Shown in pieces: positions 1 through 6,085 of a stretch of DNA of 6,234 nt (the stretch's first letter is position 1; each line of letters begins with the position of its first letter). The stretch lies in the NCBI GenBank assembly GCA_021823385.1, contig JAKAOC010000150.1, forward strand, positions 1 to 6,234. The letters run 5' to 3'. The notes below the pieces were generated by a model. That model had not been told where the DNA came from. It did no database searches and saw only the letters and a program-made list of their open reading frames with translations. The DNA comes from Actinomycetes bacterium (GTDB taxonomy: Bacteria; Actinomycetota; Acidimicrobiia; Acidimicrobiales; Acidimicrobiaceae). A program made the translations under genes and the position numbers.

Positions 1-2582
1 CCGATCTTATGGATCGCTCCGTTCTGGTGGCGGCGCCCACGGGCAGCGGCAAGACCTTGGTTGCCCAGTACGCCGTGGACCGGTCACTTTCGCTGGGTTG
101 GCGATCCTTCTACACCACACCGCTGAAAGCCCTCTCCAACCAGAAGTACCAGGAGTTCACCGAGATTTACGGCGAGCGCCGCGTGGGCCTTTTGACCGGT
201 GACAACGTGATCAACCCTGGCGCGGATGTGGTCATCATGACCACAGAAGTCCTCCGCAACATGCTCTACGAGGGGGCATCCGATCTGTCCCGCCTCGGCT
301 ACGTGATCATGGACGAGGTCCACTACCTCCAGAATCCCTACCGCGGCGCGGTATGGGAGGAGGTGATCATCCACCTTCCCGAGACGGTTTCCCTCGTATG
401 TCTGTCCGCGACCGTCTCGAACTCCGACGAGTTCGGGGATTGGATCCGAACGGTGCGCGGACCGACCGATGTCGTCGTGGAGACCGAGAGGCCGGTCGAG
501 CTGGTGCACCTCTACGGTGTGGCCGACGGACGCGGGCGCGACTTCAAGGTCTTCGAGGCGATCGTGGAAGACAAGGCCAACCCCGATTGCTCGCGGTACG
601 ACGACCCGCGGGCCGCCGGCGCCTTTGTCCGGCGCCGTGCGGCGGTGCGGGCGGCGACGCCGCGAAGGCTGGATGTGTTGGACTATTTGCGCGACTCGTC
701 GATGCTCCCGGCGGTGTTCTTCATCTTCTCGCGTCAGGGATGCGACCTTGCGGTGGAGCACATGGTGCGCTCCGGCGTCAGGCTCACCAGCACTAACGAG
801 CGGGCGGAAATTCGCCGCATCGTGGACGAGACCATCACCAGCCTCTCGACTCGAGACCTTGACGCCCTCGGCTTCTCCTCGTTTATGGCCGGTTTGGAGG
901 CGGGAGTTGCCGCCCACCATGCGGGCATGGTGCCGCCGCTCAAGGAGGCGGTGGAGAAGTGCTTTGCGCGTGCCCTGGTGAAAGTGGTCTTTGCCACAGA
1001 GACCCTGTCGCTCGGGATCAACATGCCTGCTCGCTCGGTTGTGATAGAGAAGCTCACCAAGTTCAACGGTGAGTCCCATGAGATGCTGACGGCGGGGGAG
1101 TACACCCAGCTTGCCGGGCGAGCCGGCCGCCGCGGTATCGACGAGATCGGCTACAGCCTGGCATTATGGTCACCCTTCGTCCCCTTCGAGCAGGTGGCGC
1201 ATCTGATGGTGACCCGCTCCTATCCGCTTACCTCGTCGTTCCGGCCCACTTATAACATGGCCGCCAACCTGGTCAAGAGCTTCGATCCGGAGGTTGCGCG
1301 CAATCTGCTCAACCTCTCCTTCGCACAGTTCCGTTCCGATGCCGAAGTGGTCCACCTGGAGGCGCGCCTGGCAAAGCTGCGCGGCGAGGAGGAGTCCCTC
1401 GTGGACCAGGCCCACTGCGAGTTCGGTGATGTCGCCTCCCTGTGGGCGCTCACCAAAAGGGACGGGGAGCGCGCAGAGCCGTTGGCCACGGCCCCCAGCG
1501 AGCGCCATATTCGATTGCACGCCGCCCGGCTGCGTCCTGGAGACGTCCTATGCGTGCCGTCTGCCGGAGACAGCGGGATTCCAACCCGGGTCGTCGTGGT
1601 GGCAACCTCGCGCAAGAAGGGTGGGCGGATAGTCGTCTGGATCGTGACCGCTGCCGGCGAGAAGCTGGCCATGCGCGGCAATCAGATCGACTTCATTCCC
1701 AAGCCCGCAGCCCGGCTCGAGGTGGGAGTCGAGTACAACCCTCGTGATCCGGGCTATCTTGCCGCCATGGCCGAGGCACTCAGGGAGATGCGTATAGCCA
1801 ACTGCTCGACGGAGGAGCCGCGGTTCAGCCGCACCTCCGTCATGCCGCCGCGCCCGAGTGTTTCGAAGGCGGAGGTGGCGGAGCTGAGGGAGAAGCTCAA
1901 GCAGTGCCCAGACTTCAATCGGCATTTGAACGCGGTGAAGCGACTGGAGCGCATCGCCGAGACGAGCACGAAAATCAAGGAGTCGGTCAAGCGGCAGACC
2001 GAGTCTCTGGCGCGGCAGTTCGACCGCGTGCTGGCGGTCCTTTCCGAGCTCGGTTTCGTAGACGGCTGGGAGCTGACGCCCTCGGGCGAGAAGCTTGCCG
2101 GCCTTTTCCACGAATCCGACCTTCTCGTGGCCCTGGCGCTCGAGCGAGGGGTTTTCGATGGACTCGAGCCGGAGGAGCTGGCGTCATTGCTTTCCGTCTT
2201 CGTCTACGAGCCGCGTAATTCGGCGCCCGGCTCCGACCACTTCCCGTCGCTGAGGATGGAGGAGCGTTTCCGGGAGATCGCGGCACTGCGAGTGGAACTT
2301 GTGAGGGCCGAGGGCCGTTTACGCATCCCCGCCACGCGGGCAGTGGAATCCGGATTCATGGTGTATGCGAGTGCCTGGGCACGAGGCAGGGATCTGGAGG
2401 CGGTGCTCGGAGACCGCGCAATGCCCGGAGGGGACTTCGTCCGCAACGTGAAGCAGATAATCGACCTGGCGAGGCAGCTCGGCAACGCCGTGCCCGACCC
2501 GGAGATGTCGAGGCGTTTCCATGCCGTGGACAAAATTCTTTGCCGGGGCGTGGTCGAGGCCTCCATCCGCGTGAATCACTGA
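1..2582 (+). CDS. helY: HelY-like DEAD/DEAH-box (Ski2/Mtr4-type) RNA helicase, 5'-truncated
   Basis: This is a superfamily 2 ATP-dependent helicase of the Ski2/Mtr4 class, called HelY in actinobacteria, and is probably a cytoplasmic RNA helicase. Numbering from the ATG at position 9, I see Walker A APTGSGKT (9-16), motif Ia PLKALSNQK (38-46), TGD (63-65), TTEVLRNMLY (78-87), the Walker B box DEVH (102-105) and SAT (133-135). The second RecA lobe has HHAGM (303-307), FATETLSLGINMP (328-340) and the arginine-finger motif QLAGRAGRRG (367-376). The last ~170 residues resemble the DSHCT domain, with ELASLLSVFVYEPR as its clearest block. Walker A falls only nine residues after that ATG, whereas family members have a Q-motif region before it. 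The frame is open to the window edge, so the true start lies upstream and the ATG at 9 is internal. Mycobacterial HelY is about 900 residues, so roughly 30-60 are missing. All ATPase motifs are intact. The helicase class is certain; the exact RNA substrate is not known from sequence. Confidence 0.95.
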   Translation, partial: DLMDRSVLVAAPTGSGKTLVAQYAVDRSLSLGWRSFYTTPLKALSNQKYQEFTEIYGERRVGLLTGDNVINPGADVVIMTTEVLRNMLYEGASDLSRLGYVIMDEVHYLQNPYRGAVWEEVIIHLPETVSLVCLSATVSNSDEFGDWIRTVRGPTDVVVETERPVELVHLYGVADGRGRDFKVFEAIVEDKANPDCSRYDDPRAAGAFVRRRAAVRAATPRRLDVLDYLRDSSMLPAVFFIFSRQGCDLAVEHMVRSGVRLTSTNERAEIRRIVDETITSLSTRDLDALGFSSFMAGLEAGVAAHHAGMVPPLKEAVEKCFARALVKVVFATETLSLGINMPARSVVIEKLTKFNGESHEMLTAGEYTQLAGRAGRRGIDEIGYSLALWSPFVPFEQVAHLMVTRSYPLTSSFRPTYNMAANLVKSFDPEVARNLLNLSFAQFRSDAEVVHLEARLAKLRGEEESLVDQAHCEFGDVASLWALTKRDGERAEPLATAPSERHIRLHAARLRPGDVLCVPSAGDSGIPTRVVVVATSRKKGGRIVVWIVTAAGEKLAMRGNQIDFIPKPAARLEVGVEYNPRDPGYLAAMAEALREMRIANCSTEEPRFSRTSVMPPRPSVSKAEVAELREKLKQCPDFNRHLNAVKRLERIAETSTKIKESVKRQTESLARQFDRVLAVLSELGFVDGWELTPSGEKLAGLFHESDLLVALALERGVFDGLEPEELASLLSVFVYEPRNSAPGSDHFPSLRMEERFREIAALRVELVRAEGRLRIPATRAVESGFMVYASAWARGRDLEAVLGDRAMPGGDFVRNVKQIIDLARQLGNAVPDPEMSRRFHAVDKILCRGVVEASIRVNH

Positions 2583-2638
2583 GAGGCACCTCAACCACAA
2601 AGGCGGTCTGGAAAGCGAAGGGCATCGGCAACCCCCTG

Positions 2639-2644
2639 TAGTTT
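2639..2644 (+). promoter_or_regulatory. Possible -10 element for a leaderless ThyX-like transcript
   Basis: TAGTTT fits the TANNNT pattern of actinobacterial -10 boxes and ends eight bases before the ATG at 2653. Transcription would therefore begin at or within a few bases of the start codon. No Shine-Dalgarno sequence is visible before that ATG, which agrees with leaderless translation. No recognisable -35 hexamer lies 16-18 bp upstream. A TANNNT match is common by chance, so this is weak and rests mainly on its position. Confidence 0.22.
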
Positions 2645-2652
2645 GTTTGCCA

Positions 2653-4311
2653 ATGACCCCAGAATTCACCGCCGAGGAGCGCACAGTCCTCGCTCGGCAT
2701 TTCTCCAACCTTGACAGCGCGGTCTACACCCTCACCGACCTGCCGGATGTAACCAAGGCCGCACTTTTTGCCCGCTACTCCCGCTCGCCGAAGTCGTTGC
2801 GCCGCCTTTTCTTGGACGAGTTCATCGCGAGCGGCGATGCGGGCGCGGCCGGAGGATCTGAGGAGGGGATCGCGCGGTCTGAGGCGCTATTCTCCCGAGT
2901 GCTGGCTGACTACGGTGACGACTCGGTGGCACAATTGGCCGGAGTCCACGTGGCGCTAGAAGGCATATCCAACCTGGCCACCAAGGCTGTAGAGCGCCCC
3001 CGCCTTGCGGCATACCTCGAGCAGTCGACGCGCTACATCCCCTACGACTACCGAGACGCGCTGGGACGCTACCGGTACGTCCGGCCCCCGGAGCTGGAAG
3101 GCAGTGCCCTCGCGAGATTCGAGGAGGAGATGGATTCGCTGTTCGACGCCTACTCCACGCTCACGGCGCGGGTCAGCGATCGTCTCTTCGCGGCTTCGGG
3201 AGGCGTGGAGTCGCTGCCATCGGCCATGCGCGCGACACTTCGCGCCTTCGCACTCGATGCCACGCGCGGGATGCTTCCCGCCGCCACGGCTTCGAACGTG
3301 GGGATTTTCGCCAGTGCGCAATCCCTTGAGCAGCTTGTACTGCACCTGGCCGCTCACCCCCTCGGCGAGATGCGTGTGCTGGGTGATCGGCTTCAGCGCG
3401 AGCTCGAGCTGGCGATACCTTCCATGGTCTCGAGGCTTTCCCGCCCCGAGCGGCGCGAACCCTGGGTCGAGTATCTGCGGGCGACGCGCCATTCCCTCGC
3501 TCCACAGGCTCGCCGGATTGCCGCCGCTCATGCCGGCGCTGACAGGGGCAGGTCGGTCCAGCTTGCCGGAGCACTCGGGTCCTCCGTTGGTCTAGTTGAC
3601 TGGGATACGGACGCGGAGCGGCGCATAGCGGCGGCGATCCTGGTCGAGGCGCTCGGCATGGATGCCGTGGAGGCCCGGGAGCTGGCGGCGTCCTTGGGGG
3701 AATCCGAGCTCGACGAACTCTGGACGCAGTACTGCGGGAAGCGAGACAATCGTCGCCATCGCCCTGGGCGCGCCTTCGAGCGCACCCGATACCACTTCAG
3801 CGTTGTCGCCGATTATGGTGCCTTCCGCGATTTGCAGAGACACCGCATGCTCTCTATCTCCTGGGGGAACCTTGGATGTGAAATGGGTTACTTCGCATCG
3901 CCAAAGCTTAATGAAGACGAAACGTCTGCGTATGCTTCCTCGCTGGAGCGCGCAGCGGACTATCATCGGAGGCTCGCCGAGTCGCACGGAGACGCGGTGG
4001 CGTCTTACGCCGTGCCCATGGCGTTTCGGATCCGATTCGACATGGAGCTGAACGCACGCGAGGCAATGCACCTCATAGAGCTCCGATCAGCACCGCAGGG
4101 GCATGAGAGCTATAGAGAGGTTGCTCAGCTGATGTACGAAGCGATTGCGGAAGGCGCGGGGCATCGGCGCATCAGTGAGTCCATGTCGCATGTGGATATG
4201 AGTGCTGCCGAGAGCGGACGCCTCGCTTCGATCGAGCGCCAGGAGAACAAGAAATCCGGTCCATCCGAAGGCAGCGGCTTGGGCGGCGCGAGCGATGTTC
4301 TAGGTCGCTAG
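2653..4311 (+). CDS. Double-domain ThyX-family protein (FAD-dependent thymidylate synthase-like)
   Basis: Canonical ThyX makes dTMP from dUMP using FAD, NADPH and methylene-tetrahydrofolate, as a homotetramer of ~220-250 residue subunits. This 552-residue protein carries two such units in one chain. The first half has YGDDSVAQLAGVHVALEGIS (87-106), then ERPRLAAYLEQSTRY (114-128), aligning with the ThyX signature RHRxxSxxxxSxRY but with RPR and Ala in place of RHR and Ser. DATRGMLP (202-209) matches the ARxxLP block. The second half has a clear RHRMLS (396-401) but no QSxRY after it, then MELNAREAMHLIELR (464-478) and GHESYREVAQLM (483-494), matching the C-terminal ThyX block with N467, R469, R478 and R488. 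About 20 residues at the end look disordered. Two-unit ThyX homologues of this size occur in actinobacteria and are usually annotated as FAD-dependent thymidylate synthase. Because each half lacks part of the signature, actual dTMP synthesis is uncertain and no symbol is assigned. An in-frame TTG at 2647 is an alternative start; neither start has a Shine-Dalgarno sequence. It follows the helicase by 70 bp. Confidence 0.85.
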   Translation: MTPEFTAEERTVLARHFSNLDSAVYTLTDLPDVTKAALFARYSRSPKSLRRLFLDEFIASGDAGAAGGSEEGIARSEALFSRVLADYGDDSVAQLAGVHVALEGISNLATKAVERPRLAAYLEQSTRYIPYDYRDALGRYRYVRPPELEGSALARFEEEMDSLFDAYSTLTARVSDRLFAASGGVESLPSAMRATLRAFALDATRGMLPAATASNVGIFASAQSLEQLVLHLAAHPLGEMRVLGDRLQRELELAIPSMVSRLSRPERREPWVEYLRATRHSLAPQARRIAAAHAGADRGRSVQLAGALGSSVGLVDWDTDAERRIAAAILVEALGMDAVEARELAASLGESELDELWTQYCGKRDNRRHRPGRAFERTRYHFSVVADYGAFRDLQRHRMLSISWGNLGCEMGYFASPKLNEDETSAYASSLERAADYHRRLAESHGDAVASYAVPMAFRIRFDMELNAREAMHLIELRSAPQGHESYREVAQLMYEAIAEGAGHRRISESMSHVDMSAAESGRLASIERQENKKSGPSEGSGLGGASDVLGR

Positions 4312-4424
4312 AGTTTTGCGGGAACAAAGCGGCTCGAGAAGTTGATTCAATTGGGGCAAAAGCCGCGAATGGGTGTTAGTGCGTCGGTGGGGTGAAGACC
4401 ACCTCCGGCGGAAGGGAATGTTTG
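4312..4424. other. 113-bp intergenic gap between the ThyX-like and acidic-protein genes
   Basis: This short gap is the longest non-coding stretch in the window. It contains a 6-bp inverted repeat, GCGGCT (4329-4334) and AGCCGC (4361-4366), with a 26-base loop and no T-run after it, so it is not a convincing intrinsic terminator. TTGATTCAA (4342-4350) is a short palindrome of unknown meaning. TTGATT (4342-4347) could serve as a -35 box, but the hexamer 17 bp downstream (GCGAAT) is a poor -10. A promoter for the acidic-protein gene may lie here, but none is demonstrable. Confidence 0.4.
4411..4417 (+). promoter_or_regulatory. Ribosome binding site of the acidic protein
   Basis: GAAGGGA lies seven bases before the ATG at 4425. 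It selects this start over the in-frame GTG at 4392, which would add eleven residues before the MPRKK N-terminus and has no better upstream purine tract. Confidence 0.6.
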
Positions 4425-4958
4425 ATGCCGCGCAAGAAGGCGAATGACAGCGAAGACGTGGTCAGCGCCGAGGACATGGAGGAATCGGTGGATGACGAGT
4501 CCTTCGAGGACTTCGAGGAAACCGACTTCGAAGAGGACGAGGAGCTCGACGAAGAAGAAGACCTCGGCGATCTCGAGGTGGACGATCTCGAGGAACTCGA
4601 AGATATAGAGGAACTCGACGAAGAAGAGGACATCGAGGGGCTCGAGGTCGAGGAGGAGGTCGAAGCCGAGGCAGAGGAGGAGGTCGAGGCCGAGACCGAC
4701 GAGGAGACCGAGGAGGAAGAGGAGGAGCTCGACGAGGAGGTCGAGGCCAGCCTCGACGATATCCTCAAAGAGCGCCTGGTCGTGATGGACGAGGAAGAGG
4801 AGAGCTACGACGAGGATGAACTCGACGAGCGCTCGGATATCGCCCTCACGGTCCTCCCGAAGCAGCCTGACGAGTTCGTATGCCAGAGCTGCTTCCTGGT
4901 GAAGAAGCTAACGCAGCTGGCGGACAAGGAACGCAACTACTGCCGGGACTGCGTGTAG
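4425..4958 (+). CDS. Hyperacidic protein with DUF4193-like C-terminal zinc-ribbon motif
   Basis: The protein has 177 residues in two parts. After a basic MPRKK start, residues 6-114 contain no Lys, Arg or His and consist largely of Asp and Glu; the whole protein has 85 acidic residues (48%). The C-terminal part has SLDDILKERL (109-118), a second acidic patch, then EFVCQSCFLVKK (150-161) and YCRDC (172-176). C153, C156, C173 and C176 form a CxxC-x16-CxxC arrangement likely to bind zinc. The SLDDILKERL block, the CxxCFLV block and the final CRDC strongly resemble DUF4193, an uncharacterised actinobacterial family of about 100 residues (Rv2699c in M. tuberculosis is a member, from memory). This copy is longer because of the repeat-built acidic arm. 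Function is unknown; a charged arm on a zinc ribbon would suit contact with a basic protein or nucleic-acid machinery, but that is inference. A 48-bp gap separates it from the next gene, suggesting co-transcription. Confidence 0.85.
   Translation: MPRKKANDSEDVVSAEDMEESVDDESFEDFEETDFEEDEELDEEEDLGDLEVDDLEELEDIEELDEEEDIEGLEVEEEVEAEAEEEVEAETDEETEEEEEELDEEVEASLDDILKERLVVMDEEEESYDEDELDERSDIALTVLPKQPDEFVCQSCFLVKKLTQLADKERNYCRDCV
4539..4649 (+). repeat. Internal duplication in the acidic arm, 69-bp offset
   Basis: Two 42-base copies lie at 4539-4580 and 4608-4649. They encode EELDEEEDLGDLEV (residues 39-52) and EELDEEEDIEGLEV (62-75). The copies differ at several bases, both silent and replacing, so the duplication is not fresh. 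It accounts for part of the extra length of this protein. Confidence 0.6.
4650..4697 (+). repeat. 24-bp tandem repeat in the acidic arm, two copies
   Basis: The units 4650-4673 and 4674-4697 encode EEEVEAEA and EEEVEAET. The bases are nearly identical up to the last codon, with one silent GAA/GAG difference before it. The reading frame is kept because the unit is a multiple of three. Replication slippage is the likely origin. Confidence 0.6.
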
Positions 4959-4970
4959 GATCCGAGTCGT

Positions 4971-4993
4971 GCCCGGGCTGATGGCCCGGACGC
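4971..4993 (+). other. GC-rich hairpin between the acidic protein and the 185-residue gene
   Basis: CCGGGC (4973-4978) pairs with GCCCGG (4984-4989) around a five-base loop, and after one mismatch the stem can extend by about three more pairs. It lies 12 bases after the acidic protein's stop codon. No T-run follows, so it is not a standard intrinsic terminator. It could act as a 3' stabiliser or partial attenuator inside the operon, or mean nothing. Confidence 0.35.
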
Positions 4994-4996
4994 CGC

Positions 4997-5002
4997 GGGA
5001 GG
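4997..5002 (+). promoter_or_regulatory. Shine-Dalgarno sequence of the 185-residue gene
   Basis: GGGAGG lies four bases before the ATG at 5007. The adjacent in-frame TTG at 5004 would leave only one base of spacing, so ATG 5007 is the better start. Confidence 0.7.
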
Positions 5003-5006
5003 CTTG

Positions 5007-5564
5007 ATGGACGACGGCGACCTGAAAAAGCTCATCGATTATGCGGTCTATGCACCGGTCGGGATCCTTCATTCGATTGCGGAGGCACTGCCCCACGCTG
5101 TCGAGGACGGCAGATCGGTAGTTGAGTCGCGAGCGATCGCAGCCCGTTTCATAGGAAAAATGGCCGTAGGGATGGCCGAGACCAAGGCCCAGGAGCAGCT
5201 CGCCGAGGTGCGTCGTCAGGCCGAGGGCCTGATCGACTTGGTACTGCCGGAACCCTGGGCCGACTTGGCTCGTTTGGTGCTGGGAGACCAGCGAGAGCAA
5301 GAGCCGTCGCCCGCTCCACGGGAGTCGGAGCACAGACAACCGGAGCCGGCTACGCAGCCGGTGGTGGAGGCCGCCGCGCCGGAGGTTGACCTGGGAGAGG
5401 TTGAGGCTGTCATTCCGAACTATGCAACCCTGTCTGCCAGCCAGATAACCGCCAAGATGGACTTGCTTTCAAAGCGCGAGCTCAAACTGGTTTACGGTTA
5501 CGAGGCCGGTCATCGCATGCGCAAGACGATTCTTTCCAGAGTCGAGAAGCTCCTGCAATTGTGA
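5007..5564 (+). CDS. Uncharacterised 185-residue helical protein, actinobacterial type
   Basis: I cannot assign a function. The N-terminal part (about 1-95) looks helical and amphipathic, with YAPVGILHSIAEALP (15-29), GRSVVESRAIAARFIGKMAV (35-54) and a Gln/Glu-rich helix near 60-72. There is no signal peptide and no segment long or hydrophobic enough to be a clear membrane helix, though 12-28 is fairly hydrophobic. Residues ~96-130 form a Pro/Glu/Ala-rich, probably disordered linker. The last 50 residues form a compact module with IPNYATLSASQI (136-147), LLSKREL (153-159), YEAGHRMRKTIL (165-176) and a final Leu-rich helix. From memory, a similar Y..L.A.Q...L..L...EL..V..YE..HR.R.TIL pattern recurs at the C-termini of assorted actinobacterial proteins, where it may be a small helical interaction or nucleic-acid-binding module. 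The gene sits between the acidic protein (48 bp upstream) and the GNAT gene (4-bp overlap), so translation is probably coupled to the latter. Confidence 0.8.
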   Translation: MDDGDLKKLIDYAVYAPVGILHSIAEALPHAVEDGRSVVESRAIAARFIGKMAVGMAETKAQEQLAEVRRQAEGLIDLVLPEPWADLARLVLGDQREQEPSPAPRESEHRQPEPATQPVVEAAAPEVDLGEVEAVIPNYATLSASQITAKMDLLSKRELKLVYGYEAGHRMRKTILSRVEKLLQL

Positions 5565-5721
5565 CGGCATCGACGTCGAGTTCTGGAAGCGAGCGGTTGC
5601 CCGCCGAGCTGGAACTCAGAGCGTTGCGCCGCCCGGATTGCGACTCGGGTGCAGGGCTCGCCCTGGCGGCCTTTGGTGAGCTGTGTGAATTCAAAGGCGG
5701 CGAAGCGATCGCCAATGACAT

Positions 5722-6075
5722 GTGGGCGTCGCTTATGGCGGCGTTGCGTTCAGATGCGAGTGGCGCGGGAGTTTCCGCTTTGCCAAAGCGGGAATGTTTC
5801 GGGTCTCGTCGCGGACGGTCGGATTGGGCATTTTGGCTCTCGAGCCCATGGCGGCGGGCCAGGAAGCCGAAGCCTTCCTTTACCTTGATGGGGAGGAGAG
5901 GGGCCGCGGATCTGGCTCCGCTCTTCTAGGATTCCTCGAGGCCAAAGCTCGCGATCACGGAGCTGCTCACATCTTTTTTCGGGTCCCGCCAGGTGCGCGA
6001 AGGGGCAAGAACCTCGGCGAGAATAATGGTTACAGGGCCCGATCGCTCAAGATGGTCCGGCTCGATCCTTTGTAG
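5722..6075 (+). CDS. GNAT C-terminal open frame (acetyl-CoA-binding half)
   Basis: This is the open frame carrying the C-terminal half of the interrupted GNAT gene. An automatic annotation would probably report it as a 117-residue protein starting at GTG 5722. Residues from about 32 onward are GNAT-like: TVGLGILALEP, the beta-strand AEAFLYLD (49-56), RGRGSG (60-65) and NNGYRA (101-106). Residues 1-25 are the out-of-frame reading of the N-terminal half and look non-native. No Shine-Dalgarno sequence supports GTG 5722, so I treat it as part of the broken gene rather than an independent one. On its own it would lack the N-terminal strand and helices of the fold. Confidence 0.4.
   Translation: MGVAYGGVAFRCEWRGSFRFAKAGMFRVSSRTVGLGILALEPMAAGQEAEAFLYLDGEERGRGSGSALLGFLEAKARDHGAAHIFFRVPPGARRGKNLGENNGYRARSLKMVRLDPL
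5772..5794 (+). repeat. Near-perfect palindrome at the GNAT frame break
   Basis: CCGCTTTG (5775-5782) and CAAAGCGG (5784-5791) are exact inverted copies around a single base. The RNA stem extends outward through one U-G and two U-A pairs, giving about nine pairs with a five-base loop. It sits inside the interval where the GNAT frame changes. Such a structure could promote polymerase slippage or read errors. No canonical X XXY YYZ slippery heptamer precedes it. Confidence 0.6.
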
Positions 6076-6085
6076 AATCCTTAGG

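Larger units (their letters stand above)
5561..6075 (+). pseudogene. GNAT-family N-acetyltransferase, interrupted by a frame change
   Basis: GNAT enzymes move an acetyl group from acetyl-CoA to an amine. The gene starts at GTG 5561, overlapping the upstream stop in a GTGA junction. The first ~65 codons (to about 5750) read well in that frame: LPAELELRALRRPDCDSGAG, then a helical stretch ending near MAALRSDASG, a plausible GNAT N-terminus. That frame then degrades and stops at 5929. The rest of the enzyme lies in the frame ending at TAG 6073-6075: TVGLGILALEP, AEAFLYLDGEERGRGSGSALL, then NNGYRARSLKMVRL. RGRGSG (bases 5899-5916) is the acetyl-CoA-binding RxxGxG motif and is intact. The break falls between about 5750 and 5825. 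Restoring one deleted base would give about 171 residues, a normal GNAT size. An alternative is two one-base insertions, since the third frame also reads sensibly there (SGLVADGR). It could be a real pseudogene, a sequencing or assembly error, or less likely programmed frameshifting. The substrate cannot be inferred. Confidence 0.7.

Noticed and set aside
84..1079. A 331-residue open frame on the - strand.
   Set aside because: It lies entirely opposite the helicase motifs from Walker A to the second RecA lobe, and its translation is His/Arg-rich low-complexity sequence. GC-rich codon bias leaves such antisense frames open by chance.
2956..3531. A 191-residue open frame on the - strand.
   Set aside because: It is antisense to the conserved ThyX-like first half and shows no family motif or ribosome binding site.
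4329..4366. An inverted repeat GCGGCT/AGCCGC after the ThyX-like gene as a terminator.
   Set aside because: The loop is 26 bases, the stem is only six pairs and no T-run follows, so it fails the criteria for an intrinsic terminator.
4342..4370. A possible sigma70-type promoter (TTGATT, 17-bp spacer, GCGAAT) before the acidic-protein gene.
   Set aside because: The -35 match is fair but the -10 hexamer matches the consensus at only three positions and lacks the TA start. It is too weak to call.
4376..4768. A 130-residue serine-rich open frame on the - strand.
   Set aside because: It is the reverse complement of the GAG/GAC-rich codons of the acidic protein, so poly-Asp/Glu reads as poly-Ser. 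The + strand frame has a ribosome binding site and a recognisable C-terminal domain; the - strand frame has neither.
4425..4958. The acidic protein as an RNA polymerase delta subunit (RpoE of Firmicutes), which also has a polyacidic region.
   Set aside because: Delta has a folded N-terminal helical domain with a C-terminal acidic tail. Here the acidic arm is N-terminal and the conserved domain is a C-terminal four-cysteine ribbon.
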